Numbered from the stretch's first letter, positions 23,282 to 31,153 are shown. The stretch is 38,346 bases of DNA from Mycobacterium helveticum (GCF_007714205.1 NZ_VMQU01000046.1:1-38346), one strand, 5' to 3'. Notes: generated by a model from the sequence alone, not told the origin. Numbers and translations are program-made.

Positions 23282-23363
23282 CCGCAAGCGCGGCGGAGCC
23301 GGGCGCGGCGGGTCGCCGCCATCAGGCCCGGTCGGTGACCGCAAGCGCGGCGGAGCCGGGCGC
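23272..23363 (+). repeat. Two dispersed-repeat copies at the tadA start
   Basis: A 35-bp segment, starting CGGTCGGTGACCGCAAGCG, is present at 23272-23306 and again, identical, at 23329-23363 (57-bp period). It has the GCAAGCGCGGCG(G/A)AGCCGGGCGC core of the repeat at 10405-10512. Each copy carries a GTG codon in the tadA frame. Confidence 0.85.
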
Positions 23364-23814
23364 CGACGAGGACCTGATCCGCGCCGCGCTGGCGGCTTCG
23401 GCGACCGCCGGTCCCCGCGACGTGCCGATCGGCGCGGTGGTCGTGGGCGCCGACGGCACCGAACTCGCCCGCGCGGTGAACGCCAGGGAGGCCCTGGGCG
23501 ATCCGACCGCGCACGCGGAAATCCTGGCGCTGCGGGCGGCGGCCCGCGTGCTCGGCGACGGGTGGCGCCTGGAGGGCGCCACGCTGGCGGTCACCGTGGA
23601 ACCGTGCACGATGTGTGCGGGTGCGCTGGTGCTGGCCCGCGTCGCGCGGCTGGTGTTCGGCGCGTGGGAACCCAAGACGGGGGCGGTCGGGTCGCTGTGG
23701 GACGTCGTTCGCGACCGCCGGCTCAACCATCGCCCGGAAGTGCGCGGCGGTGTGCTCGCTCAGGAGTGCGCGGCGCCGCTGGAGGAGTTCTTCGCCCGGC
23801 AGCGATTGGGGTGA
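23335..23814 (+). CDS. tadA: tRNA-specific adenosine deaminase TadA
   Basis: The zinc-dependent deaminase converts A34 to inosine in tRNA-Arg(ACG). The zinc and proton-shuttle motifs are AHAEI (H60, E62 when counted from GTG 23335) and PCTMCAGA (C91, C94). VPIGAVVV and WEPKTGAVGSLWD complete the fold. GTG 23335 gives 159 aa, near the ~152 aa of the M. tuberculosis protein. GTG 23278 overlaps the upstream stop by 4 nt and adds 19 residues made entirely of repeat sequence. The start is therefore uncertain. Confidence 0.9.
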   Translation: MTASAAEPGADEDLIRAALAASATAGPRDVPIGAVVVGADGTELARAVNAREALGDPTAHAEILALRAAARVLGDGWRLEGATLAVTVEPCTMCAGALVLARVARLVFGAWEPKTGAVGSLWDVVRDRRLNHRPEVRGGVLAQECAAPLEEFFARQRLG

Positions 23815-23843
23815 GGCGGCATCCGTTCGGTAAGCTGCTCGAC

Positions 23844-23933
23844 GGTGGCGTGTCCGAGCGGCCTAAGGAGCACGCCTCGAAAGCGTGTGACGGCTAACAC
23901 CGTCCGAGGGTTCAAATCCCTCCGCCACCGCCA
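23844..23933 (+). tRNA. serX: tRNA-Ser (anticodon CGA), attL side of an insertion
   Basis: The acceptor strands GGTGGCG (23844-23850) and CGCCACC (23923-23929) pair. The anticodon stem-loop is CACGC-CTCGAAA-GCGTG with anticodon CGA, a long variable arm (GACGG/CCGTC) follows as in class II tRNAs, and the T-arm is GAGGG-TTCAAAT-CCCTC. CCA is encoded. It lies after tadA, as in M. tuberculosis. The last 26 nt plus one base are copied at 27281-27307. Confidence 0.95.
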
Positions 23934-23954
23934 AAGCGCCGTCGGCCACCCGTT

Positions 23955-24160
23955 AGTGGCAGGGCCGGTACATCTGCACGTAGGTGACGGCCGGAGCTCC
24001 ACAGTCGTAGGCGTCGTAGGGTCAGTCGACCACCCGCCCGCCGCAGCGCTCGCCGTACAGGTTGTAGTCGCCGTACAGGTTGTAGTCGAAGGTCTTCTGG
24101 TCGAACGCCACCATGGGTGGTGTCTGCTGCACCAGGTCGTCGCGCGACTGAATCGGACTT
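23955..24160 (-). pseudogene. Small-protein remnant with an internal stop
   Basis: On the minus strand a frame reads DLVQQTPPMVAFDQKTFDYN, then LYGDYNLYGERCGGRVVD, a TGA, and then continues PYDAYDCGAPAVTYVQMYRPCH to a TAA at about 23955. The composition on both sides of the TGA is alike (Tyr-, Asp- and Cys-rich), so this seems to be one gene with a nonsense mutation and no clear start. An 18-bp tandem duplication (24057-24091) encodes the YNLYGD/YNLYGE repeat. I do not recognise the family. Confidence 0.4.
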
Positions 24161-24292
24161 GAAACCCTGCGTCACTTGGCATGGTCATCGGGCCTCGGCA
24201 GGCAAACCTTCGAAGGTCAACCTGTAGCGCCGGGCTCGGCTACCGTCAACTTGTGAGTTAGACTATCGCAACAATTCGAATGGTCTTGGGGG

Positions 24293-24300
24293 GGAGGTGA
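24293..24300 (+). promoter_or_regulatory. Strong ribosome binding site before a non-ATG codon
   Basis: GGAGGTGA is followed by 6 nt (TTTCAA) and then ATC GAT TTT GCG, where PPE genes normally have ATG GAT TTT. The spacing is ideal for a start at 24307, but the codon there is ATC. Confidence 0.6.
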
Positions 24301-24306
24301 TTTCAA

Positions 24307-25527
24307 ATCGATTTTGCGATATTGCCGCCAGAGATCAATTCTGGTCTTTTGTATACGGGTCCCGGGTCAGCCCCAATGTTGGCCGCCGCTGCCGCGTGGG
24401 ACGGTGTGGCCGCAGATTTGGAGATCATGGCGGCCGCCTACTCGTCGATGACTTCTGGGTTGGCTAGCAGATGGCATGGCCCGTCGTTCGCGGCGATGGC
24501 CGCCGCGGCCCAGTCGTATACGACATGGCTCGACACCAGCGCCGTCCGCGCGCGCCAAACCGCAGCCCAAGCCCGCGTCGCGGTGGCCGCCTACGAGGCT
24601 GCATTTGCCGCCACCGTGCCGCCGTCGGCCGTCGCGGCCAATCGCAGCTTATTGGCATCGCTGGTGGCAACCAATATTTTCGGGCAGAACACCCCAGCTA
24701 TCGCGGCTACCGAACTCGATTACGCCGAGATGTGGGAGCAAGACGCCGCGGCCATGTACGGTTACGCCAATTCTGCTTCGGCGGCATCCGCGGTGACTCC
24801 GTTCGACGAGCCGCCGCCGACCACCAACCCCAGCGGTCTGGTTGCGCAGGCCGCAGCAGTAACCCGCGCCGCCCAGACACCGGCACAAACATTGCCGGCT
24901 CTGTTGTCCTCGGTTCCCCAGTTACTGCACACCATGGCGGCCCCGGTGGGCGCCGCGCCGGCGGCGGCCTCCCCGCCTTCGCTCGTTGACGTGCTGGTAA
25001 ATGTCACCATCGGGTCGCTATCGCCAATCGATTTGTTTTCCGGGCTTCCGGAAGGCGAGCTTGTAAGCCTGTTGCTCTACTCGGTAACCCAAACCGGGGT
25101 CAACTTTGCGAACGTAGCCAGCAAGTTCGACAAGGTCGTGCTAGGTCTCCCGCCGGGCGTGTTTGGTTCCGGAGGTGTGCTGGCCAGCTCGGCGACGCCG
25201 GCGCAAGTGTCAGTCAGTGTGGGCCGCGCGGCTTTGGTCAGTAACATGTCGGTGCCGCACAGTTGGGTGCTGGCGGCCCCGGAAATCAAGCCGGCTGCCG
25301 TGCTTGTGCCGGTGTCGGACCCGGCTGCGGCCGTGGCAGCGGTCACTGCCGCCGAAGAAGGAAACCTATTTGGTGGCATGGCGCTCTCCGGCCTGGCCGG
25401 ACGGGCGATCGTCGGCACCGGCACCGGCACCGGCACCGGCACCGCCGGCAAAGTGCGCACCGCGGATGCTGTGGCGGCAGACGATGCGACCATCAACATC
25501 ATCCTGATAACCGAAGACGACGAATAA
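24307..25527 (+). CDS. PPE-family protein, SVP subgroup, with ATC at the start position
   Basis: From 24307 the translation is (I)DFAILPPEINS, the canonical PPE N-terminus, then the WHGPSF-type W-x-G segment (residues ~55-60) and [12 protein letters not shown]. The ~180-residue PPE domain is complete and pairs with PE partners for ESX export in known cases. The C-terminal part has MSVPHSW, the SVP-subgroup motif. It includes five GGCACC units (25414-25443) coding Gly-Thr repeats. An in-frame TGA lies just upstream, and ATG is absent. TTG 24322 is the nearest accepted start but would lose the first five residues. Expression is thus doubtful. Confidence 0.75.
   Translation: MDFAILPPEINSGLLYTGPGSAPMLAAAAAWDGVAADLEIMAAAYSSMTSGLASRWHGPSFAAMAAAAQSYTTWLDTSAVRARQTAAQARVAVAAYEAAFAATVPPSAVAANRSLLASLVATNIFGQNTPAIAATELDYAEMWEQDAAAMYGYANSASAASAVTPFDEPPPTTNPSGLVAQAAAVTRAAQTPAQTLPALLSSVPQLLHTMAAPVGAAPAAASPPSLVDVLVNVTIGSLSPIDLFSGLPEGELVSLLLYSVTQTGVNFANVASKFDKVVLGLPPGVFGSGGVLASSATPAQVSVSVGRAALVSNMSVPHSWVLAAPEIKPAAVLVPVSDPAAAVAAVTAAEEGNLFGGMALSGLAGRAIVGTGTGTGTGTAGKVRTADAVAADDATINIILITEDDE
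25414..25443 (+). repeat. (GGCACC)5 microsatellite in the PPE gene
   Basis: Five exact hexamers code for Gly-Thr repeats. Changes in copy number keep frame, so length variation between strains is expected. Confidence 0.85.
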
Positions 25528-25575
25528 CCCTTGACCGCACGGTGCAACGGGACACCCTAGACCGAAGGGGTAGGG

Positions 25576-26976
25576 ATGGATTACGGGATGTTGCCGCCGG
25601 AAATCAATTCCGGCCGTATCTACGCCGGCGCCGGGTCCGGATCAATGTCGCAGGCCGCGGCGGCGTGGGATATTCTCGCCGCCGAGCTGCGCTCTGCGGC
25701 GAATTCTTACGCGTCCACACTGTCGACACTGTCAGCGCAATGGCGCGGCCCTTCGGCGGTGCGGATGGCGGCCGCGGCCAGTCCGTATACAGCGTGGCTG
25801 CGTGACACCGCTGCGCGAGCCGAGCAAGCCGCCGTCCAGGCCAGGATGGCCGCCCACGCCTACCAGACAGCCTTCGCTGCGACGGTGCCCCCGGCGGTAA
25901 TCGCAGCTAACCGCAGCGAGTTGGCGGCATTGATCGCGACGGACGTCTTCGGCCAAAACGCGCAGGCGATCACGGCTGCCGAGGCGCAGTACGCGCAGAT
26001 GTGGGCTCAGGACACCGCTGCGATGTACGACTATGCGGCGTCGTCCGCGGTTGCCACCCGGTTGGCGCCGTTCACTGCCGCGCCCCCCACGACAAATCCG
26101 GGCGGCGCCGCGGCTCCAGCCATCTCGGCCGCTCAGGAGATCGGCGCGTCAGCGGGTGGGGTGCAGCCGATCCTCTCACAGCTGGCCGACCTGATGTCCA
26201 CGACACCGTCAGCGCTGAGCAACGCCGCGACTTCGGCGCAGACGTTCTCGCCGGCGATAACGTCGCTGCTCGATCTGTTGAGTTCGTCGTCGCCGTTGTC
26301 GATCGCCGCGGATCTCCTGGATACGGGCGGGAGAGTTGTGCTAGTGGGAGCCTCCGGCCTGGTCAACACCATGTTCGGCATGAACCTCGACATTTTGTGG
26401 ATGCAAGGCGCGATATCCTCAGTTGGGTTGTCTATGGCGTCGGGGCCACAATTGGCTGCATCGATGACGGCGCTGAATACGGACCTGACGGCAGCCGCCC
26501 CGGTGGTCTCAGCGCAGCTGGGCGGCGCTGGTCTGACGGGTGGGTTGTCAGTACCGCCAAGCTGGGCGGCGGCCACGCCCACCGTCAAGCTGGTGGCCTC
26601 CGGATTGCAGGGTACCGGTGCCGGCGCAGCCCCTGCGGTCGCGGCAAAGGCCATCGAAGACCTGACTGGTCAGATGATCCTGGCAAGCGCGGTCGGCGGC
26701 GCACTCGGCAAGGCAATGCCGCCCGCGGTCAACGTGACAACGGTGCACCGATCAGAGACGGCCCGCGACAAGGACGGTTCGAAACCCAGCAAATTCGAAC
26801 GCGTCCTCGCCGAACTCTCCCAGAAGCCCGAGTCGGTTCAGCACTGGCACACCGACAAGGCTCAACTTGAGAGTCTGCTGGACCAACTGTCGAAGAAACC
26901 GGGTACCCATGCGGTACACATCCACACCGGCGACAAGAAAAGGGGCTCGTGTGACAACCCCGTGGGTGGGTTGTGA
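25576..26976 (+). CDS. PPE-family protein, SVP subgroup, with charged C-terminal tail
   Basis: The 466-aa protein starts [18 protein letters not shown], has WRGPSAVRM (W-x-G, ~56-64) and the [10 protein letters not shown] segment of the PPE domain (1-180), then a Ala/Ser-rich middle and [12 protein letters not shown] (SVP motif, ~330). The last ~75 residues are different: charged, helical and His-rich ([38 protein letters not shown]). A similar tail occurs in some mycobacterial PPE proteins. A GGGGTAGGG-type site lies before the ATG. No PE or Esx gene is adjacent. Together with the preceding PPE gene it fills the islet after tRNA-Ser. Confidence 0.9.
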   Translation: MDYGMLPPEINSGRIYAGAGSGSMSQAAAAWDILAAELRSAANSYASTLSTLSAQWRGPSAVRMAAAASPYTAWLRDTAARAEQAAVQARMAAHAYQTAFAATVPPAVIAANRSELAALIATDVFGQNAQAITAAEAQYAQMWAQDTAAMYDYAASSAVATRLAPFTAAPPTTNPGGAAAPAISAAQEIGASAGGVQPILSQLADLMSTTPSALSNAATSAQTFSPAITSLLDLLSSSSPLSIAADLLDTGGRVVLVGASGLVNTMFGMNLDILWMQGAISSVGLSMASGPQLAASMTALNTDLTAAAPVVSAQLGGAGLTGGLSVPPSWAAATPTVKLVASGLQGTGAGAAPAVAAKAIEDLTGQMILASAVGGALGKAMPPAVNVTTVHRSETARDKDGSKPSKFERVLAELSQKPESVQHWHTDKAQLESLLDQLSKKPGTHAVHIHTGDKKRGSCDNPVGGL

Positions 26977-27280
26977 TTTGAGGGGGCGCACGTCGTTGTC
27001 GCGTAAGGTTTCCGGCGTGTCAAGGGTCAGCCCGGAAGTTCAATCCCTCGCGAGCTGGTCGCGCAGTGTGAAGCGGCGACTTCGAGGCGCTTTGCTGGGG
27101 GAGATTTGGCAGCTGAGTGGACGGGGCGCAGTGCGGACGGTTGTTAGGTGCATCGGCATTTATTCAGCGGCCACCGTTTGGCCACAATTTGGCCGCAGTG
27201 ACCGTTAACTCGAGTGAACTCCCTGTGAGGTGTTTGCGCAGCTCGAGCGGTTTTCCGTTTCCTGGCCAGGTAGCTGAATA

Positions 27281-27307
27281 GGGTTCAAATCCTTCCGTCA
27301 CCGCCAA
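27281..27307 (+). other. Degenerate copy of the tRNA-Ser 3' end (attR)
   Basis: GGGTTCAAATCCTTCCGTCA followed by CCGCCAA matches the tRNA-Ser 3' end (23908-23934) at 25 of 27 positions; both differences are C to T. It marks the right boundary of an insertion (~3.4 kb) carrying both PPE genes. Confidence 0.7.
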
Positions 27308-27732
27308 CACACTCCGGCTGTCCCTGCAGCCTGGCGAGGTCAATGGTCACGGTTGCGGTCGGCGAGGCCAGGGCCCGGGTGGATGGTCAACTGCCGTGGG
27401 TGCCGTGGGCAGAATCCGGCCGGCGTCAAGGGTGGGCGTCGCCGGCTTTCCCAAGAGTCTGTCCGCCTTGAAGGGTGGGCGAGATCGAGCCAACGCACAT
27501 CGTTGATTGGGTGCCGGGGGCGGGCGAACACGATCTTGGCGCTGATCGGCCGGGAGCACGTACACCACCATAACGGTCGTGGTTGGGGAGATTATCCAAT
27601 ATCCAATACCGTTGGGATCCTTGGCATTCCGCAGATCGTATCTGCTGCCTAAGGTTTTCGGCTCTGCCGAGAAGCTGAATGGCTCTGCAACTGCTGCATT
27701 TTGACAGACGGTGTTCGTGGCGTCGGGTTGTC
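27308..27732. other. Intergenic stretch with possible minus-strand remnant
   Basis: There is no convincing intact gene here. The minus strand has an open frame (about 27347-27700) with a natural-looking part (EPKTLGSRYDLRNAKDPNGI, then GYWIISPTTTVMVVYVLPAD) followed by Arg/Pro-rich sequence. I see no start codon with a ribosome binding site and no known family. It may be a gene remnant of the integration hot spot. Confidence 0.3.
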
Positions 27733-28374
27733 CTATCCCGTTTGCCGGGCGTTGCGCCGATACGAGGCGACGTGGCCGAGCGCCATGTTCACGGCGAGTT
27801 CGACGGGTCGGGCGCTGCGCATCGTCTGCGCCATCAGCAGTCCGCCTTGCAACGCGCTCATGATGGTCAGTGAAAGTTCGGATGGGTCGGCATCTCGGGA
27901 GATTTCGCCGTTGTCCCGCATGATTGCCAAGCCCGCCGACAGATATGACTGCCACTCGGCGAAACTCTGCGCAAGCTCCTGCCGCGCCGAATCGGACCGT
28001 TCGGCAAGTTCGCCCACGAGCGAGCCCAGCGGGCAACCCCCGACACCTTGCGTCGCACGGGCCATGGCCACGACGTGGTCACACCACCGCTGCAGCCCCT
28101 CCCACGACGAGATCTCGCCGAGATCGGGCTGTTGGGCCGCGATGACCTGGCCAAGCTGGGTCCTCACGACTTCACTGATGAGCGCGTCCTTGTTGGCGAA
28201 GTAGTGATACATCTGCGACTTGCTGGTGCCGGTGGCCGCCATCACGTCGTCCAGACTCGTCCCGGCAACCCCATGCCCATGGATCAGGGATGCCGCCGCA
28301 GCGACGATGCGGGCCCTGGTTGCCGCACCGCGAGCCGTTAGTCGCACAGCACCGGAGCTTTCTCTTGATGGCAT
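27733..28374 (-). CDS. TetR-family repressor of the peroxiredoxin unit
   Basis: The 213-aa TetR regulator has a helix-turn-helix (~20-60) of TSLDDVMAATGTSKSQMYHY followed by FANKDALI, and a helical C-terminal domain with the GGCPLGSL motif common in TetR proteins near redox genes. The ATG at 28374 begins MPSRESSG; the upstream frame runs through the operator and is rejected. It is divergent from the peroxiredoxin gene, with a perfect 10-4-10 inverted repeat between them, so it very likely represses both directions. Confidence 0.85.
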   Translation of the reverse strand: MPSRESSGAVRLTARGAATRARIVAAAASLIHGHGVAGTSLDDVMAATGTSKSQMYHYFANKDALISEVVRTQLGQVIAAQQPDLGEISSWEGLQRWCDHVVAMARATQGVGGCPLGSLVGELAERSDSARQELAQSFAEWQSYLSAGLAIMRDNGEISRDADPSELSLTIMSALQGGLLMAQTMRSARPVELAVNMALGHVASYRRNARQTG

Positions 28375-28390
28375 GTGCGGAGCGTATTCA

Positions 28391-28414
28391 GGATTGGACT
28401 TGATAGTCCAATCC
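28391..28414. promoter_or_regulatory. Perfect 10-4-10 palindrome, TetR operator candidate
   Basis: GGATTGGACT-TGAT-AGTCCAATCC lies between the divergent TetR and peroxiredoxin genes. The leftward strand has TTGGAC and TACGCT spaced as a -35/-10 pair overlapping it. Site length and position are typical of TetR autoregulation. Confidence 0.7.
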
Positions 28415-28466
28415 TGCTTCAGCACACTGTGGTCGCGTGGTCCGCCTACCCCTCGGAGAGGATGAC

Positions 28467-28952
28467 ATGTCCCGCCTGAACTATGGCGAGCAGTTTCCCG
28501 TGCTCGAAGTTCCCGCCGTCGGTGGCGGCATGATCTCGCTGCCGGGCGATCTCGCCGGCTCCTACGGCGTCGTCTTGATGTACCGCGGGTCTTGGTGTCC
28601 GTACTGCAACGCGCAGTTGGGCGCGTTCTCGCGCGCGGTGGACACGCTGACCGAGGTGGGCGCCAAGGTCGTCGCCCTGTCTGTCGACGATGAGGAGACA
28701 TCCGCTGCGCTGGTCGACAAGCGCAAGCTGCGCTTCCCGGTCGGCCACAGCGCGGACGCCGACAAGATCGCCGCCGCGACGGGTGCCTACGTCAACGACG
28801 ATCCGCACTATCTGCAGTCGACCGGCTTCATCTTGGCGCCGGACGGCACGGTGCGGCTTGCCGTGTACTCGAGCGGGGCCATCGGGCGGCTGGTCGCCGA
28901 CGATGTGATCGGCTTCATCCGGTACGTGACCGAGCATCCGGCAGCGCGGTGA
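28467..28952 (+). CDS. AhpC/TSA-family peroxiredoxin (redoxin domain)
   Basis: The 161-aa thioredoxin-fold protein has RGSWCPYCNAQLGAF (C44 and C47), the redoxin version of the peroxidatic loop, followed by VVALSVDDEE and FPVGHSADADKIA. It should reduce peroxides or act as a thiol oxidoreductase. The CxxC pair suggests a bacterioferritin-comigratory-like or PRX-like mechanism rather than typical 2-Cys AhpC. The ATG at 28467 has a GGAGAGG site. It is divergent from its probable repressor and upstream of a DoxX-type gene. Confidence 0.82.
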   Translation: MSRLNYGEQFPVLEVPAVGGGMISLPGDLAGSYGVVLMYRGSWCPYCNAQLGAFSRAVDTLTEVGAKVVALSVDDEETSAALVDKRKLRFPVGHSADADKIAAATGAYVNDDPHYLQSTGFILAPDGTVRLAVYSSGAIGRLVADDVIGFIRYVTEHPAAR

Positions 28953-29092
28953 GCAGGGCAACACCGCACCGTGCCGCCACCAACCTCGGCGGTGCTACGG
29001 CAGAACACGCCGGACGGGACGCATGCGGCCTCCAGCCGCCGATTGCCCAAACCGCCATCGGAAACACAGCTGACACAACGGAGGAACTTGTG

Positions 29093-29521
29093 ATGCAAAC
29101 ACCAGGTAATAAGATCCTGAAATACAATTCGAACTTTCTGGGCGTGCTCATGTTCTTGTTTGGCTTCTTGAAATTGTTTGAGCCCATTCGTACCATGTTT
29201 GACGTTCAGATAACCAAGAGTGGCCTGCCGCGAGTCAGCATTCCACTGGGTGTCGCCGGAGAAATGTCTATTGGCCTCGGTCTGCTTTCGGCTTCCTGCT
29301 CCAGGCGGAGGATCTCGAATCTTTCCGGCCCGATCGTGTTCGTCGCCTCAGCCGGACTGATCGTTAACATGGGGATTGCGACGTACGTGCATCTGCAGCC
29401 GGAAGTGCCGGCAAAGGTGCTTCCCCTGGGGATAAAGCCCCCGTTCATCCCGTTGTCCGTCATGTCCTTGGCGGCTTTGAATCTCTTTCAACTTTATCGA
29501 AGCAGTGAGTGCCGATCCTGA
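29093..29521 (+). CDS. DoxX-like four-helix membrane protein
   Basis: The 142-aa protein has four hydrophobic helices (~14-30, ~52-70, ~85-105, ~118-136), with the FGFLKLFEP signature after helix 1 that is typical of DoxX-like proteins. DoxX relatives work with thiol and superoxide defence in mycobacteria (the DoxX-SodA-SseA complex). GGAGG lies 8 nt before the ATG; GTG 29090 is an alternative. Its codon use is less GC-rich than its neighbours, which suggests acquisition. It probably belongs with the peroxiredoxin, although a 140-bp gap separates them. Confidence 0.75.
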   Translation: MQTPGNKILKYNSNFLGVLMFLFGFLKLFEPIRTMFDVQITKSGLPRVSIPLGVAGEMSIGLGLLSASCSRRRISNLSGPIVFVASAGLIVNMGIATYVHLQPEVPAKVLPLGIKPPFIPLSVMSLAALNLFQLYRSSECRS

Positions 29522-29590
29522 GCCGCAATTCATCGATGGACCGTGTGGTGTGAACCGTCGACTGTTTGATGGTCGCTGCCGGTTCCTTAG

Positions 29591-29619
29591 TGAGCACGCC
29601 GTGAGCACATTTTGAGCAC
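29591..29619 (+). repeat. Three TGAGCAC boxes at 11-bp spacing
   Basis: TGAGCAC occurs at 29591, 29602 and 29613, exactly one DNA helix turn apart. Such arrays are typical of arm-type integrase binding sites, and a recombinase remnant lies ~600 bp to the right. Confidence 0.55.
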
Positions 29620-29731
29620 ACCTGAAAACATGCGGCTCTTGTGACGTTTCCGTGGGTGAAATTCGGGTAGGTACCGGTGCGTCTACCTGGGGTTCTGTTG
29701 CGGCGAAGGGAGCCTGGGCCGCGCCGCCTAC

Positions 29732-29819
29732 GGGCGCATCCCTCGCGCGTCAAGGGCGCTTCGCGTCGCTTTGCGATGGCCTGTCGGCCACCCCTTGACC
29801 CGCGAGTCTCTATGCGCCC
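29732..29819. repeat. Long imperfect hairpin
   Basis: Outer arms GGGCGCAT (29732-29739) and ATGCGCCC (29812-29819) enclose inner arms CTCGCGCGTCAAGGG (29742-29756) and CCCTTGACCCGCGAG (29792-29806), which pair at 14 of 15 positions. No gene covers it. It could be a structured RNA, a palindromic repeat unit or an element end. Confidence 0.55.
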
Positions 29820-29973
29820 GCTGGCAGGCTTATGGGCAGGTCAGGGACCTGCCCGCGGCAACGCCGCGGCCCAGACGAAACAAGCCATACGCGCCAAATG
29901 CCCAGGTCAAGGAACCCACGGAAACGTCAGTAGACCCAAACAACATGCCCCCGTCCGTAGCAAACCCGGCCAA

Positions 29974-30230
29974 TCAGCCGACATCCCCGATCCAAGGGAG
30001 TGGATCGAGGTAGCTGCGCCAGATCGTCGCCCCCGTGGGTTCCAGCCCGTGGTCGGTCGTCGGCGCCGCGGCGGTGTGTGTGTCGACGAGTGCGGCGGGT
30101 ACGCACCATTCGCGGTAGGGCTTGCCGTCCTCGATCGTTCGAAGTCGCGGAGGTCCGACATCGTCCGGTATTTCGACCCTCGGAATCCGCCGCGACGAAT
30201 CTCGTCGGCGGCGTCGGTGGTGTGGTTGTC
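29974..30230 (-). pseudogene. Unidentified minus-strand remnant after the recombinase scrap
   Basis: The minus strand reads LRTIEDGKPYREWCVPAALV, then DTHTAAAPTTDHGLEPTGAT, then IWRSYLDPLPWIGDVG to a stop. The composition is protein-like, but there is no start and it follows other frames. I do not recognise it. It may be a phage or island gene fragment. Confidence 0.3.
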
Positions 30231-30232
30231 GA

Positions 30233-30400
30233 TCATCCTGACGCACGCCCCGATCGGCGTGACCCGTACCGCGCGTGCAGCGTGACCGCCACCGCGTCCA
30301 GATCCTCGTCGATGAAGTCGCTGTAGGTGTCCAAGGTGAGCTTCGCCGAAGTGTGCCCGAGCATCCGTTGCAGCGCCAGGCGCCACGGGCCGCGACTGGG
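30233..30400 (-). pseudogene. C-terminal remnant of a tyrosine recombinase (integrase)
   Basis: The minus strand encodes LQRMLGHTSAKLTLDTYSDF followed by IDEDLDAVAVTLHARYGS. This is the end of a phage-type integrase, with the LGH box and the nucleophilic Tyr in LDTYSDF. All upstream parts, including the Arg and His-x-x-Arg catalytic residues, are gone, so it is inactive. It shows that an integrative element once lay at this tRNA-Ser hot spot. Confidence 0.75.
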
Positions 30401-30522
30401 CGAGGTCGGTCCGACACCGGCCAGCGGAACTTGTCTGTACGGCGATAAGCTCCCTGCGCCGGGCACGATCGGCGCACTCAATGCATCCCTGACTGGCACA
30501 GGACTCAACATACGAGGACTTT

Positions 30523-31131
30523 ATGGTCAACGAGACGACCTCCCCCCGCTTGACATCCAGGTTCGCTGACGCGCTGACCTACGCGGCCGACCTCCACAGC
30601 GGGCAGGTGCGCAAGGGTGGCCGGATCCCATACCTCGGCCACCTGCTCTCCGTCGCGGGTTTGGTCATCGAGGCAGAGGGAAGCGAGACCCAAGCGATCG
30701 CCGGGCTGCTTCACGACGCCGCCGAGGATCAAGGGGGCGAAGCCACTCTCGCCGAGATCGAGGCGCGGTTCGGGCAGCACGTGTCCACGATCGTCGCGGA
30801 ATGCAGCGACACATTCGAGACACCGAAGCCACCGTGGCGCGAGCGCAAAGAGCGCTACATCGCACACCTCGCCCAGACCTCGCAAGACACGATCCTCATC
30901 TCGCTTGCGGACAAACTCGACAACGCCCGAGCGATCCTGCGCGACCTCCGAACCCACGGATCAGATCTGTGGGAACGGTTCAACGCCAAGGATCCTCAGC
31001 AGCACCTGTGGTACTACCGCTCGCTACTCGCCGAGTATGAGCGCAGAAGCGACAGTTGGATGGTCGGCGAGCTCCAACGAGTGCTTTTTCAGCTCGAGGA
31101 GCTGATTGGTCCGCCGTCGGCTTCGGTGTAG
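30523..31131 (+). CDS. Small HD-domain hydrolase (MESH1/alarmone-hydrolase-like)
   Basis: The 202-aa protein has the HD layout of RelA/SpoT hydrolase domains: H25 in AADLHSGQVRKGG, H40 in PYLGHLLSV, the HD pair in AGLLHDAAED, and the distal Asp in SLADKLDNARAIL. No synthetase, TGS or ACT domain follows, so it resembles stand-alone small alarmone hydrolases or general HD phosphohydrolases. Substrates may be (p)ppGpp or another nucleotide; this is not shown. The ATG at 30523 has a weak site (ACGAGGA). It stands alone in the accessory region and could be island cargo. Confidence 0.8.
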   Translation: MVNETTSPRLTSRFADALTYAADLHSGQVRKGGRIPYLGHLLSVAGLVIEAEGSETQAIAGLLHDAAEDQGGEATLAEIEARFGQHVSTIVAECSDTFETPKPPWRERKERYIAHLAQTSQDTILISLADKLDNARAILRDLRTHGSDLWERFNAKDPQQHLWYYRSLLAEYERRSDSWMVGELQRVLFQLEELIGPPSASV

Positions 31132-31153
31132 CTCACGGGTTGTCGCAATTAGC

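Noticed and set aside
26867..27208. Plus-strand ORF after the second PPE gene
   Set aside because: It begins inside the PPE gene in another frame and has Arg/Ser-rich shadow composition with no ribosome binding site.
30233..30511. Intact small integrase
   Set aside because: Only the C-terminal LGH/Tyr segment is recognisable; the catalytic Arg and core are missing.
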